Part shown: in pieces, positions 1 through 9,701 of the stretch | Layout of the letters: each line of letters begins with the position of its first letter | Position numbering within the stretch: the stretch's first letter is position 1 | NCBI GenBank assembly: GCA_947646735.1 | Contig: CANTFK010000412.1 | Span: 1-64,000, forward strand | Direction: 5' to 3' | Length of the DNA: 64,000 nt | From: Peronospora farinosa | Taxonomy: Eukaryota; Oomycota; Peronosporomycetes; Peronosporales; Peronosporaceae | Program-made: the position numbers and the translations under genes | The notes under the pieces: model-generated | What the model saw: only the letters and a program-made list of their open reading frames with translations | What the model was told of the DNA's origin: nothing | Databases searched by the model: none

Positions 1-305
1 CATTAACACTGTAGTAAAAAGGATTCTGACATTATGTTTTCGCTTACCTTCAGCCCGGTCACTTGCGTGCCCCAAGCTGCGCTCACCCCGTGAGTTTCCT
101 GTCCACTCAATCGGTTTGTTGCTGCACTAACACCGTGTCTACTCTATCTACATGCTAGGAGAACAGTGTCGCCAGCCGCCTCTCGTACCTTCTCGTGTCC
201 AGGTGCAAATCTTTATTTTAACATATCTCACTGCATGTTTCAAAACAGAGACATTAGCTGTGCAATAGCTGTGAAAGATTAATTAACCAATTCAAGACGT
301 ACAAG

Positions 306-1512
306 ATGATCAAAGTGCCCCGTGGTATTGTGAATCTCCTATCCGATACGGTAACCCGCCCCAATGCCTCTATGCGGCAGGTAATTGCGTCTGCAGAGGT
401 GGGCGACGACGTGTTTGGTGCAGACCCATCCGTCAAGCGACTCGAAGGTGGCAGCTGAGCGTCTTGGGAAGCAGGCAGCGCTCTACGTGCCTTCGTACGT
501 TCACTGGCTGTAAGCGGCTGATAGTATTTGGCATGAATGACGTTTGTAATTCAATTAGTGGCACCATGTCGAATCTTATCGCCATCGGTGTGCATTGCCG
601 CCGTGGGGACGAGGTCATTTGTGGCAACCAAGCACACATTTTTCCTGTATGAAGGCGGCGGAGCTAATGGTAAAATACGTCACGCTGCTGTTCTACATCG
701 ATATTTATGATGCTAATTTGCTGCTATCTCTCTTGTTTGAATCGAAACTCGTAGCATACATGGGGGTGAGCTTACATACATTACCCAACCAACTGGACGG
801 AACTCTTGATATCAAGGACATCACTAATGCCATTCGAAGCAATGACCCACATTATCCACGTTCGAGACTTGTCGCGATTGAGAATACGCAGAATTCGTGT
901 GGCGGTCGTGTCTTGCCTCTCTCCTATATTCACGAAGTCAAGCAGTTTTGTACCGAGCACAACCTACGCCTTCATGTTGACGGTGCACGACTGGCAAACG
1001 CAAGCGTGGCGTCGAAGACATCAATGGACGAATTCGTTAGAGGTGCCGATTCGGTCTCACTCTGTCTGAGTAAAGGGTTGGGTGCTCCCGTCGGCTCCAT
1101 CCTGGCAGGCTCAGACGAGTTTATTCATTACGCCACGCGACTTCGAAAGTCACTTGGTGGAGGCATGCGGCAGGCCGGCGTCATTGCGTCAGCGGGGCTT
1201 TACGCATTGGAGAACCAGTTTGACCGCCTCGCTGAAGATCATATTAATGCGCAGGCCTTTGCTTACGTCATCTCCTCTATTCCGGGTATCGAGATCGACC
1301 CCAACGCTGTAAAGACAAACATCGTCTTTTTCAGGTTGACTTTGGATGCCAAGCTGGACGCAACGACGCTGGCACAGAAGCTTGAAGCCGAGAAAGGTTT
1401 GCTCGTCGGTGCATATGCAGACGAAAACCGCGTGCGCGCAGTGACCAATCTACACATTTCTAGTCGCGATGTTGGCTACGCCGTATCGTCAATCCGCGCG
1501 CCGCTCAGCTGA
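306..1512 (+). pseudogene. L-threonine aldolase, left copy, frameshifted
   Basis: Copy of the PLP-dependent aldolase that is intact at 27704-28911. Three exons can be traced: 306-494, 559-669 and 755-1512, with GT..AG introns at the same places as in the right copy. Exon 3 is fully open and keeps the PLP-lysine motif SKGLGAPVG and the HVDGAR motif. Against the right copy, exon 1 has lost two bases near 447 (a run of four A became two) and exon 2 has gained one T near 641. The net change is -1, so the reading frame cannot be restored by splicing at the known sites. The product would be truncated soon after the N-terminal segment. Either the copy is dead or these are homopolymer sequencing errors; both lesions lie in A or T runs. 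Confidence 0.85.
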
Positions 1513-1951
1513 GACCGTGGCGACTGAATGTCGAAGCTGCATGATTGAAATAACGAGCTTTGGGTACTGACACTTGACTAGGTATGTCCTGCCCGTCTAC
1601 TTGAGGTGAGGCGATGTAAGTTTGTTTAAAGGACAGCAGTGATAACATGTTCATAGTAAAGAGTAACTACATTTCAAATAGGTTCGATCAAGACAATGGA
1701 AAACACTTAACGACAACTCAAACAATCGTAGAAAAAAAGCTATTGAAAAACAAAAACTTTACACCTGAAAATACCTCATTGGTCTGTCAATAACATCACC
1801 GACGCTTGTATCAGGTTCAAATTTCACTTTTCAGCCCGTGACTTGAAACCTCCCGCACTTTGAAAATCTCGTCGTCCAGTTCGTACTTCGACGCACGTTC
1901 GTACTGATAAGCTTGTTGTCAGCCTCGTCCAATACTGGCTTGTAGTCCCTC
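1513..1951. other. Intergenic region between convergent aldolase and effector remnants
   Basis: AT-rich 3' flanks of two convergent genes, matching 27267-27703 in the right arm. I see no open frame with coding character. The part nearest the effector (about 1831-1951) continues in frame-like sequence downstream of the effector stop and was probably transcribed as its 3' end. Confidence 0.6.
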
Positions 1952-3343
1952 CTACTGATCGTCATCGATTCGTTGGCCCTTTGTCGGCACGGATGCTTCA
2001 CCGTCGTTTCGTTGGCGCTTTCCCAGCACTGGTACTTCACCGTCTTTTCGTCTGGGCGGTCCAAGCACAAGTACATTACCCTTGACTTCAAATACCCATA
2101 CTAAGTTTTCTTTGTTTCGTAACTTATTTAGCGACGTACGAAATTTGCTGGCATGTTCAACGCCAAAAACATTGAAGAACTTGAAAAGGTGATCGTCATC
2201 ATAGTATTTCCTCAGCATTTCAGTTGGTAGTTGATATCTATAATCATAAGAACTTACTTTGCCGTCGTGCATTACCATATAAGAAATCAGCGTGTCAAAC
2301 AATGGGCTGTCGATGCTTGCAATTTCTAACCAAAGAAGCTTAAAGACATCTTCACCACTATACTTATACTTATGAATCCACTTCATCATTTGATAATCCG
2401 CCAACATGTTTGCCGTTTCCTTCACACTCTCCTTGACACTCTTCTTGTCTTGAACCAGAACTAGCTGTATTGCTAGCTCTCGTTCTGTAAAGTGCTTCGA
2501 TAACTTATCAAACAATAGCGGAATTGGGAATCCAAGCCCACTTTCTTGGTTCCACTTTTTCACTTCCAACAATATTTGGGTTACATCCTTCTTGCCAGTA
2601 AGTAACATTTTTCCAAGCGAACTATCATTTTATCACTCCACTTCAACGCCAGAGATTTTTCTAATCCTTTGGCAGCTGCAATAGTACCTGTCTCTATCAT
2701 TGCAGCCGCTATAATGCTGGCGCCCTCGTCCAAAATTTTCTTAATCTCTCCAACTCCATCGCTAGTTGTCAATGCAGCACTTTTAGGCAAGTTGTTCGCG
2801 TTCTTGTCAGCTTTAGCGCCAGTTGTCAATGTTGCGATCGTCTTTTCGGACGAAGGGGCAAGACTTAATTCCAGATTCATGTCAACTCCATTACCAGGTG
2901 TCAGTTCTTCGACCGTATTTTCGGACAAGACTTAATTTAAGGTTCTTGTCAACTCCATCGCCACTTGTCAATGCAGCACTCTTAGGCAAGTTGTTCGCGT
3001 TCTTGTCAGCTTTAGCGCCACTTGTCAATGTATCGAGCGTATGTTCGGACGGAAGTGCAAGCACGAAGTCAAGGTCCATGTCAGCCATAGCGCCACTTGT
3101 CAATGCTTCAAACATTTTTTCGAAAGGAGTCATCCTTTCTTCGTCACCGCCGTTAGTTTCCTCCGTTATCGATGAGCTTGGCCTCAATTGTCGTTTTTCT
3201 TGCGCGTTTGTCGGTGCATGCTGCGAAGCGACGATCATCTTTACCATAGTCTGTGGACTATTTGAAGCCAATATCACCACACCGACCGTTGCTAGCACCA
3301 TGCACCAGAACAGATGCTTAACTTTGTAGATCGTGCAGGCCAT
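1952..3343 (-). pseudogene. RXLR-dEER effector, left copy, frameshifted
   Basis: Secreted host-targeted effector of the oomycete RXLR class, broken. Reading starts at 3343. Residues 1-30 or so form a signal peptide with a hydrophobic core (about 11-26), followed by RQLR at 51-54 and DEER at 67-70, the correct spacing for RXLR-dEER translocation motifs. A linker follows with imperfect repeats built on TLTSGAKADKNANNLP, then a C-terminal domain (from about 2608) with W/Y-type helical signature (ADYQMMKWI, GEDVFKLL), and a basic tail. Relative to the right copy, about eight bases are missing near 2933 and one A near 2606, each shifting the frame. The N-terminal 150 codons, including signal and RXLR, stay open. 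No function is assigned beyond effector class. Confidence 0.82.
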
Positions 3344-3615
3344 TTTCAATAGCAGTGAAGAGCTGGAAGCGAACAAAGTGAGAAGGAACGACTCTTATCG
3401 GTCTGGAATGAGCGACGATAACAATACGACCACGGGAAAGCCAGTTGGATAAGTCTAGCTGGATGGAATTGTGCAAGCGAGAGTCCAGCAGAGAAAGTGC
3501 CTGGTACGGATTGCAGACGACCTCCTGGTACAAGTCGTGGACGATCTAAAAATCAATCTTTACGAGCTTGAATCACACGTAGCTATTGAGAGTTACAGGA
3601 GCATAAAGGCTGGGA
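3344..3615. other. 5' flank of the left effector copy
   Basis: Upstream of the minus-strand effector start. It is conserved in the right arm (about 25595-25866), so it was duplicated with the gene. No separate gene is visible. An open frame continues 33 bases upstream of the chosen start; the ATG at 3343 is preferred because it places the hydrophobic core at the right distance for a signal peptide. Confidence 0.5.
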
Positions 3616-5790
3616 CTACCAAGGACACTGCACAATAAAGTTGTTCACGATGTACCTACGCCTGGTGTCGACAGAGCACAAGGATAACGCTGCGTCGTCT
3701 ATGTGATGCTGGGCCGTACTGTGTCCCGGCACCGCAATCTTAGACATGAAGCGGAAATTGTGAATGCTGTGACAACTCATGGATATTGTGAGCTCAACAG
3801 CTTTAACTGCTAATTCATTCGAGCTTGTCTTGTTAAGTGCATGCCGCACTCGGAGACTTTGCCATCCATTCCTCTGTCAATGCACTGCATTATCAGGCAG
3901 GATCAAAACGACACTGCAATTCAATCCTGATGGATTACAACAGATGCGAATCGACACAGACGTTCTTCGCACTGTTTCTGCTGAAGTAGGGAAGACCTGT
4001 TCCGCTCTGTTGAACTCCACGACTTCCAGCACGGAGGTAGTTCAAGCATTTGAACTAGAGGTTGGAAACACCCTCTACGAACTTTATTCATTGATGTGAA
4101 GCAACCCGTTCTATTGCTACTGCCTTCAAGTACGTGAAAGAAAACTTGTGCATGGCGTAAGCAGTTTCACGAGATCGATTGGTAAATGCAATTGCGAGCC
4201 CCGACACGCTCACTCCAAGCAGCACCTACATTGACCGGTGGTTGCGTTCTGACCTTCTGCGAGTTGCCGTCCAGCGGTCTATGTCGTCGCGCTCGTCCTT
4301 GTCTCTCCAAATGGCCAGAAATGCGTCGAAGAACGACGATGTGTTGTCGCACAGATAAAAACATTTGGAGATTGAGAAACAGCGCTAGACACTGACAGAG
4401 AGGCCTCATTCGAGTGAAGCCAACACAAATCAACAGAACACGCGTGCGCTCGTCCTTCGACAGCGCCGCAACAGTAGCAGCATCCTCGAGTTCGCACCCA
4501 CGGACTTGCTCTCGACTACTTCCATCCTGATGTCATTGCTCAGAGAGCCGCGTTGACGGTTGGCTATAGCTTTTGATGCTGACGAACCATCTGCTAGAGG
4601 AGCTTGCAGCATGCTTTCACTCATCTCGAGGGTATGTTTGACTCAATCAACGCTTTCATGGGAGCGGATGGAGAGCAAGGAGCGTGCTCTGTGCGCCACT
4701 GAGAAGACTTCGCTTGCAAATGAGTCGCAAGTGCGCGGTTCGGAGGCTGACCTAATCGAGCAACGTGCGCGTACGCTGATCGAAAGCTACAAGCAGATGC
4801 CAGGCTGAGCACCTAAAATACCCCGCTGAGCTGGGTAAGATCAGGAACTACCGATCTGAGCGTGAAAAGCTGATTTTGCTACGAGAGGCTGAACTTGTGG
4901 CCGCCAAGAAGCTCATCAAGAATTGCAACTACTACGACCGCAGAGCGTGTGCTGATTTCGTGAAGCAGTTTAAGGTTGACGAAAGAAACGAAGGAGGTGC
5001 GTGACGTATCGACTGGCTGAAAATTGTCATTGAGCGTGACATCAAGCACATGAAGAAGTGGCTTGACTCGAGCCGCAAAGAGCGAAAGGAAACTGAGAAC
5101 CTAAAGGATAAAGGGCCAGGAGATCAACTGGGATGAAGACATGCTGGAGCGCATTTCTGCTGTCAAGAAGATTCAAAAGAAGATCGCTTGCCAGACTGGT
5201 TTCGGCCACGAGGTTGGCAACAGCGAAGCTAAGCTGGCTGACGCTGTGCACCTCTCGGAACAGTGGATTGTGGAGTTTCTTAAGTTCACAAAGAACATCT
5301 TGGAGATTGAAGTGAAGCTACTGAAGGAACATTGGCGTGACTATTGACGCGGCTGTGATCGAGGAGGATGTGGTAAACTTGAACTTGAAGAAGATGAAGA
5401 CGGACAAGGCGTGCGTGCTTAACATCATCCACTTCATGGACCAGGAAGAGGCCAAAGCAATTCGCAGTACAGGTGCCTGGTCGCCACAGCACTCGTGGCT
5501 GTTTCGCGAACGGCGACGAGCAGCCGACACCAAAAGCCCACACTCCTTTGTCAAAGCCAGCCCGCACCACGTCGCCGAAGTCGGCACGCACCGCGTCGCC
5601 GAAGATGGCCCGCACGATATCGCCGGCCCCGTCAAAGCATGTATCACCGTCCAAGTTTTCACCAACACCACGCCTTTCTCGGCACCGGCATCTAAGCCGC
5701 GTCCTGCTCAGGCGACGCTTCGGTCAGAGGAGTTCTAGGTTGACGACTATGAAGTCAGCGATTTATGAGCGGCTTGATGTTTTCCTGTGA
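3616..5790 (+). pseudogene. Decayed coiled-coil protein gene, left copy
   Basis: Fragments with coding character run on the plus strand but switch frame many times. A segment around 3930-4000 contains FNPDGLQQMRIDTDVLRTV, faintly like the helical C-terminal regions of vesicle-tethering subunits (weak). Segments at 4560-4806, 4810-5030 and 5041-5345 are strongly charged and helical with coiled-coil character. The end (about 5473-5790) carries a repeated ARTxSPK motif, a serine/proline/lysine-rich tail. The right arm has the same pieces on its minus strand (23445-25570). I do not recognise the family. The many breaks suggest a pseudogene rather than introns, since I could not place consistent GT..AG pairs. 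Confidence 0.6.
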
Positions 5791-6560
5791 CGTCGGCATC
5801 TATGCGAAGATCAAGCTGCTCGCGTATTCTGTTTTATTCCCGTTTCATCCCATGTGCTCTTTCGAAAGATGAACTACTTTTTCTTCTTTAGCCTTGCCAG
5901 CTTCTTGTGAATAAATAGTTGAGCTGTGATCGGTCGAAGTTTGTAGTTGTTTCCGCACAAGAATGGTAATCTATTGCCGTCTTCCATACAGCAATGCTCG
6001 TTGATCATATTCTTCTTTAGCACGACCCAAGCGCAAGTGTACATTTCACATGGTCAAAGGGATGCAAACGTGTAAACGTGCAAACGTGTTCATGAGCATC
6101 TCTTCACTTGACGCCCAAATTACACTGTGGAAAGCGACCGAAAAGACACTTGTCGAGATAGAGAAAGAGGATGCTCGTGCCTTGCTGATATCGTTCATCT
6201 TGGGCACAGCTGGTAGTCATCACCCAAGGCTAGGCACAGGAAGGAAAGCCGATTCCTCATCCTGTTCGCAGAATAGTTGACAGTATCCTCATCCCGCACA
6301 AATTGCGAACGCGTTGCTGCAGCTTGACAGCATGGCTGATTGAGTAATTTTAGTTCTTGTTTTGAACAGGGGAGTAAGTGGGCTCGTAGATGATGGCTCC
6401 GAGGGAAGCCAAGTTTGTCTGCTGTCCATGGGACAATCGGATAATGGAGACAAGCAATCGTTTGGTCTTGCAGTACTCAGCAGTTGACATGAAGCTGCTG
6501 ATTGTTCTACTTCCAGGTTAAGATGGGCCCCACGCCCCATGGCTCAAAAGTGTTACTCGT
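5791..6560. other. Flank of the decayed gene with one short open frame
   Basis: Contains AT-rich sequence that looks like a 3' untranslated region (5790-6030). A short plus-strand open frame at about 6092-6277 includes SLDAQITLWK and a helical stretch, and is also present in the right arm (22924-23115, minus strand) with a changed C-terminus. From 6290 to 6560 I see no convincing coding signal. In the right arm this zone is interrupted by a block of about 0.64 kb. Confidence 0.4.
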
Positions 6561-6759
6561 GTTATAAAGAGAAGCTAGTCGCAAATTCTCTGATAACCTC
6601 ATCGCACTCATTACGGTGACAGGGACCATCTGATCGAAGATCTCCTCGAATATCGTCTGGGCGTTGATTTGCATAACTACGCTGCGAAGCTTGAGCACTG
6701 AGAAGAAGCAGCAGCAGCGGACGGTAGATCATCCAAAAGTCTGCGAGCTTAAAAACATT

Positions 6760-7050
6760 CTCAGAGAATCGGTACCAATACGTTACTGGCCACGCCACAG
6801 ACTTTGGTAAGAAGGTCCTGAAGATCCTTGAAGCTGGTCGCAATGAGCGCCGTGACGATGTGAAAGAGTCTTCGCAGCTGCAGAAGGACGATGAATCTGG
6901 CATTGAGAGCGTCGTGAAGGAGCTATCCGCAAGCCACAGTTGCTCTAAGGAGAAGGTGGAAAAGCGCGAGGTTTGGATAGAGGTTGAGGATGTGTATAGC
7001 GTTCAAAGCCACAGGAGAAGGATGAGGATATGATGATGACCTCGCAAATC
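6760..7050 (+). pseudogene. Charged helical gene fragment, left copy
   Basis: A plus-strand open stretch with coding character. It begins near GHATDFGKKVLKIL, continues through lysine- and glutamate-rich sequence ending EVWIEVEDVYS, then shifts frame. The right arm has the same fragment on its minus strand (about 21530-21820), where the frame stays open a little further. It overlaps, tail to tail, the end of the opposing minus-strand remnant. It may be the 3' end of the plus-strand gene at 3616-5790 or a separate gene. No family recognised. Confidence 0.45.
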
Positions 7051-7059
7051 CGTAGTCTG

Positions 7060-9150
7060 CTCCAGCAGTTCCACCTTGTGCTCACCGTTCAGGATGCGCT
7101 GCTTCTAGCGCACGCACGATACGCTCCTCCTGGTCGATCACACGGTGAGTAAAGTGCTGCAATAGCTTCTGCAGGTCAGCAGCAACGAACAGCCTGTTTC
7201 ACAAGACGGTTCACCTCAACCTCCTTGCGGTTCAAGTGTTGTACAAGAAGCCCAGCACCCAGTTGCCAGCATTGTTCATCAGCTCAGTGGTGAGGCGTTT
7301 CTTTAGATTCCTCGTCTGCCAAAAGCTTTGTTTCGGTATCGGTCAGCTTGTTGAACTGGATAACCATTTCTTCCTTCAGAGTAGCGTTCTTCACCTTCTC
7401 GAGGGTCTTGATGTGCTGGTTCATGCGCTCCAGAAGAGATATGCTTGTTTTCGTTCTCAAGCTGAACAGCCTGGTCGTCAAGCTCCTTTTGGAACTGAAC
7501 ACGGCGACGGTAGACGTCGTTCATGAACTCATCACGCTCGTCCATCTCGGCATCACCACCCTCTTGCGGGATGCACTTATTGCTGTCCTTCACAGCGTGC
7601 AGTTCGCTAGCACGAACCTTCATGTCCGCCTCTAGACGAGCAACATACTCGGCCGTGATGATCAGAGCATTATACTAGCTTCATCTAGGGTCCTCACAGT
7701 GTTCCTTGAACAACTTGCAGTCTGCCTTGCGCTCTTCTGTGAGGGCAGCACGCTTAAATAGCAGCATGGCTGCGACTTGATTTGGCGAGCGAGCTGATCT
7801 GAAGACATCCGTGCGCTTCGTGCCCGCGTAATACGGGCCATGTGTTCATCCCGAATCGCCTCGGTGGTGTTGATGCGCTCATTTTGCACAACACGCCACT
7901 TCTTCTCATATGCTTTATCAAGAGCCTGGTGGCGCGAGCGCCGCTGAGCGATTGAGCGTGTACGGGCATTAATTTCCGTCTAGAGTGCCAGCAGTCAGCC
8001 TTTACAGCATTGGCATTCTTCTGTCGAGCTTCGGCCTCCAGACGCACATACTCGTGCTCCTGCTTGTAGCGAGCATCGTCGTCACAACATAGTTTGTCCT
8101 CGCGCTTCATGTTCGCACGGTTGCTGGTCCAGTGCTCACATTCCATGGCAAGCTTCATCCACTCATCATCGACGATGTCACCTTCCTCCTCCAAAAGCTC
8201 AGGCTCCTGAATTTTCACAAAGTCTGCGTGCAAGTTAACGAGCTCGCGCGGTAACTTGTTCTTCTGGTCTTGGAAGATACCATACGAGTGCACAATAAAG
8301 TCGTTGGCAATCTCGTTCGATACGAAGGAGTTGTGAGCCTCAGACCAGTCAGCACAGTGCTTTGACCACTGAGGCCTCGCTATTACGCACTGACTGATCG
8401 CGCACGACATCAAAGAACAGAATGAGAGTGGTGCTAAGCTGCTTCTCGTAGCGCTCTTTTTCGCGCTCATTCTTTGCAAGCTTCGAGAGCCTTGAAACAG
8501 AAGGCAGCTTGCTTATGATGGATGTTCTGAGCGGCTTCACGCTTCCTCTGCTCCTCCGCACCGGTAGCCTACGTTGTTTTTGCTTCTTCTGACGGTCGTG
8601 CAAGCCGTTCACCTTGGTACGAATCTGGGCCTTCTCCATCTCCAGGCGTAGACTCTTGATCAGCGTATTGTACTGGTCCGTGTTGTACAGCAAATATCTT
8701 GTCACTCTTCTTGAACTAATGTAGCTTCTCCGTTGGTAGCGCCAAGAAAACCTCCAGGCAGTCAGCACCACGTAGAAGCGGGTGCAGCATCCAGCCATAC
8801 AGGAAGTCAGCAGCACCTTCTTGCGTTCATTACGCGTTGTTCGTTTGCCGGAAAGTTCGGCAGAGCCTTTCGGTTCCGAAGATCACCAAGCTTGGCAAAC
8901 AACCACTCGAAGGCATCCATATTGCGCTCCTCGCGAATCTGGTATTCGTGCATGACCGCACGATCCGAATCAGTCACCGTATAGTTGGCAGCCCTGGCAG
9001 CATCTCATATCGGCTCGCAGTATGTCTTTAACATGTACGTCTCAGTTTCCGGAGTGCTATCGTTCGATTTGGCAGTACTTTTCACGAGAATGTCAAGCTT
9101 GGTCAGGTACTCGAAGCCGGTAGGCGATTCGAGACAGGATTCATGACCGA
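7060..9150 (-). pseudogene. Decayed coiled-coil gene, left copy, truncated by the arm boundary
   Basis: Coding-like pieces run on the minus strand in changing frames from about 9130 to 7060. They include a stretch near 9110-8830 (FEYLTKLDILV and NMDAFEWLFAKLGDLRNR), long glutamate/lysine-rich helices at 8479-7754 (HADFVKIQEPELL, KQEHEYVRLEAEAR), and DERDEFMNDVYRRRVQF around 7550. Frameshifts are frequent, and one at about 7430 (within the stretch reading ENKHIS) is also present at the equivalent place in the right arm (about 21120). That breakage predates the duplication. In the right arm the same remnant is preceded by a FYVE/J-domain remnant, absent here because the arm ends at 9261. The family is not recognised; a long cytoskeletal or trafficking coiled-coil protein is one possibility. 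Confidence 0.6.
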
Positions 9151-9261
9151 CGCAATGAAATTTGGCGGGGATTCGTTACACGACGTACAGATGAGTGACG
9201 CACCGGCACAAGAAAACCCAGGTCCGGGATGAGCTTCGACTCAACATTACACACTGCGTGT

Positions 9262-9701
9262 AATAAAGGAGCCAACACTTATAGGGTCGTTAAAGAGTCA
9301 CCTTATCTATTTTAGTTAAAATGCCTTTGAACAGGTTCATAAAAGTCTAAGGACGCTTGCTAAGTTGTTTAGAATTGACTTGGTAATTTATTTACTTACC
9401 TAAAGATATTCCGACAGGAAGAATTGTCGAGTAAGTTTAACAACTTGATCATTTTTGCTTTATTTTTTGGTCTTGTAGATATTTAAACATGTAATTTATA
9501 AGCAATTTTACTTGCTGGGTGCACAACGTGTGATGGTAAACAAAAATTCCTGTAAAACACAAAAATACATAAAGGATCATTTTTTACTTCAGCAGTATAT
9601 TATTATACGATCAAAAGTAGCGCCATGGTAATTAATATACAGGGCACTACTAAATTTAATCGCTGGACCCACAATACTTAGTACTATTCATTAACAAAAT
9701 C
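9262..9701. other. AT-rich intergenic sequence, first part of the spacer
   Basis: Single-copy sequence beginning exactly at the inner end of the left arm. It is AT-rich with no open frame of note. It should include the promoter of the spliced gene that starts at 9702. No clear oomycete initiator could be fixed. Confidence 0.6.

Larger units (their letters stand above)
223..9261. repeat. Left arm of a large inverted duplication
   Basis: This segment recurs in reverse complement at 19300-28996. The inner end is sharp: the bases around 9231-9261 match the complement of 19300-19331 and similarity stops there. The outer end is near 223, where the sequence upstream of the threonine aldolase start stops matching. 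The same gene fragments appear in the same order, with scattered substitutions and small indels, so the copies are similar but not identical. The left arm is about 0.65 kb shorter than the right, mostly because the right carries an extra block at about 22147-22782. It could be a true genomic duplication, or two haplotypes joined head to head by assembly. Confidence 0.93.

Noticed and set aside
2669..3329. Plus-strand frames over the left effector
   Set aside because: They mirror the repeated linker of the minus-strand effector and have no signal peptide or domain of their own.
7754..8479. 241-codon minus-strand frame as an intact gene
   Set aside because: It is one open piece of a gene with frameshifts on both sides, and the right arm has the same piece equally broken.
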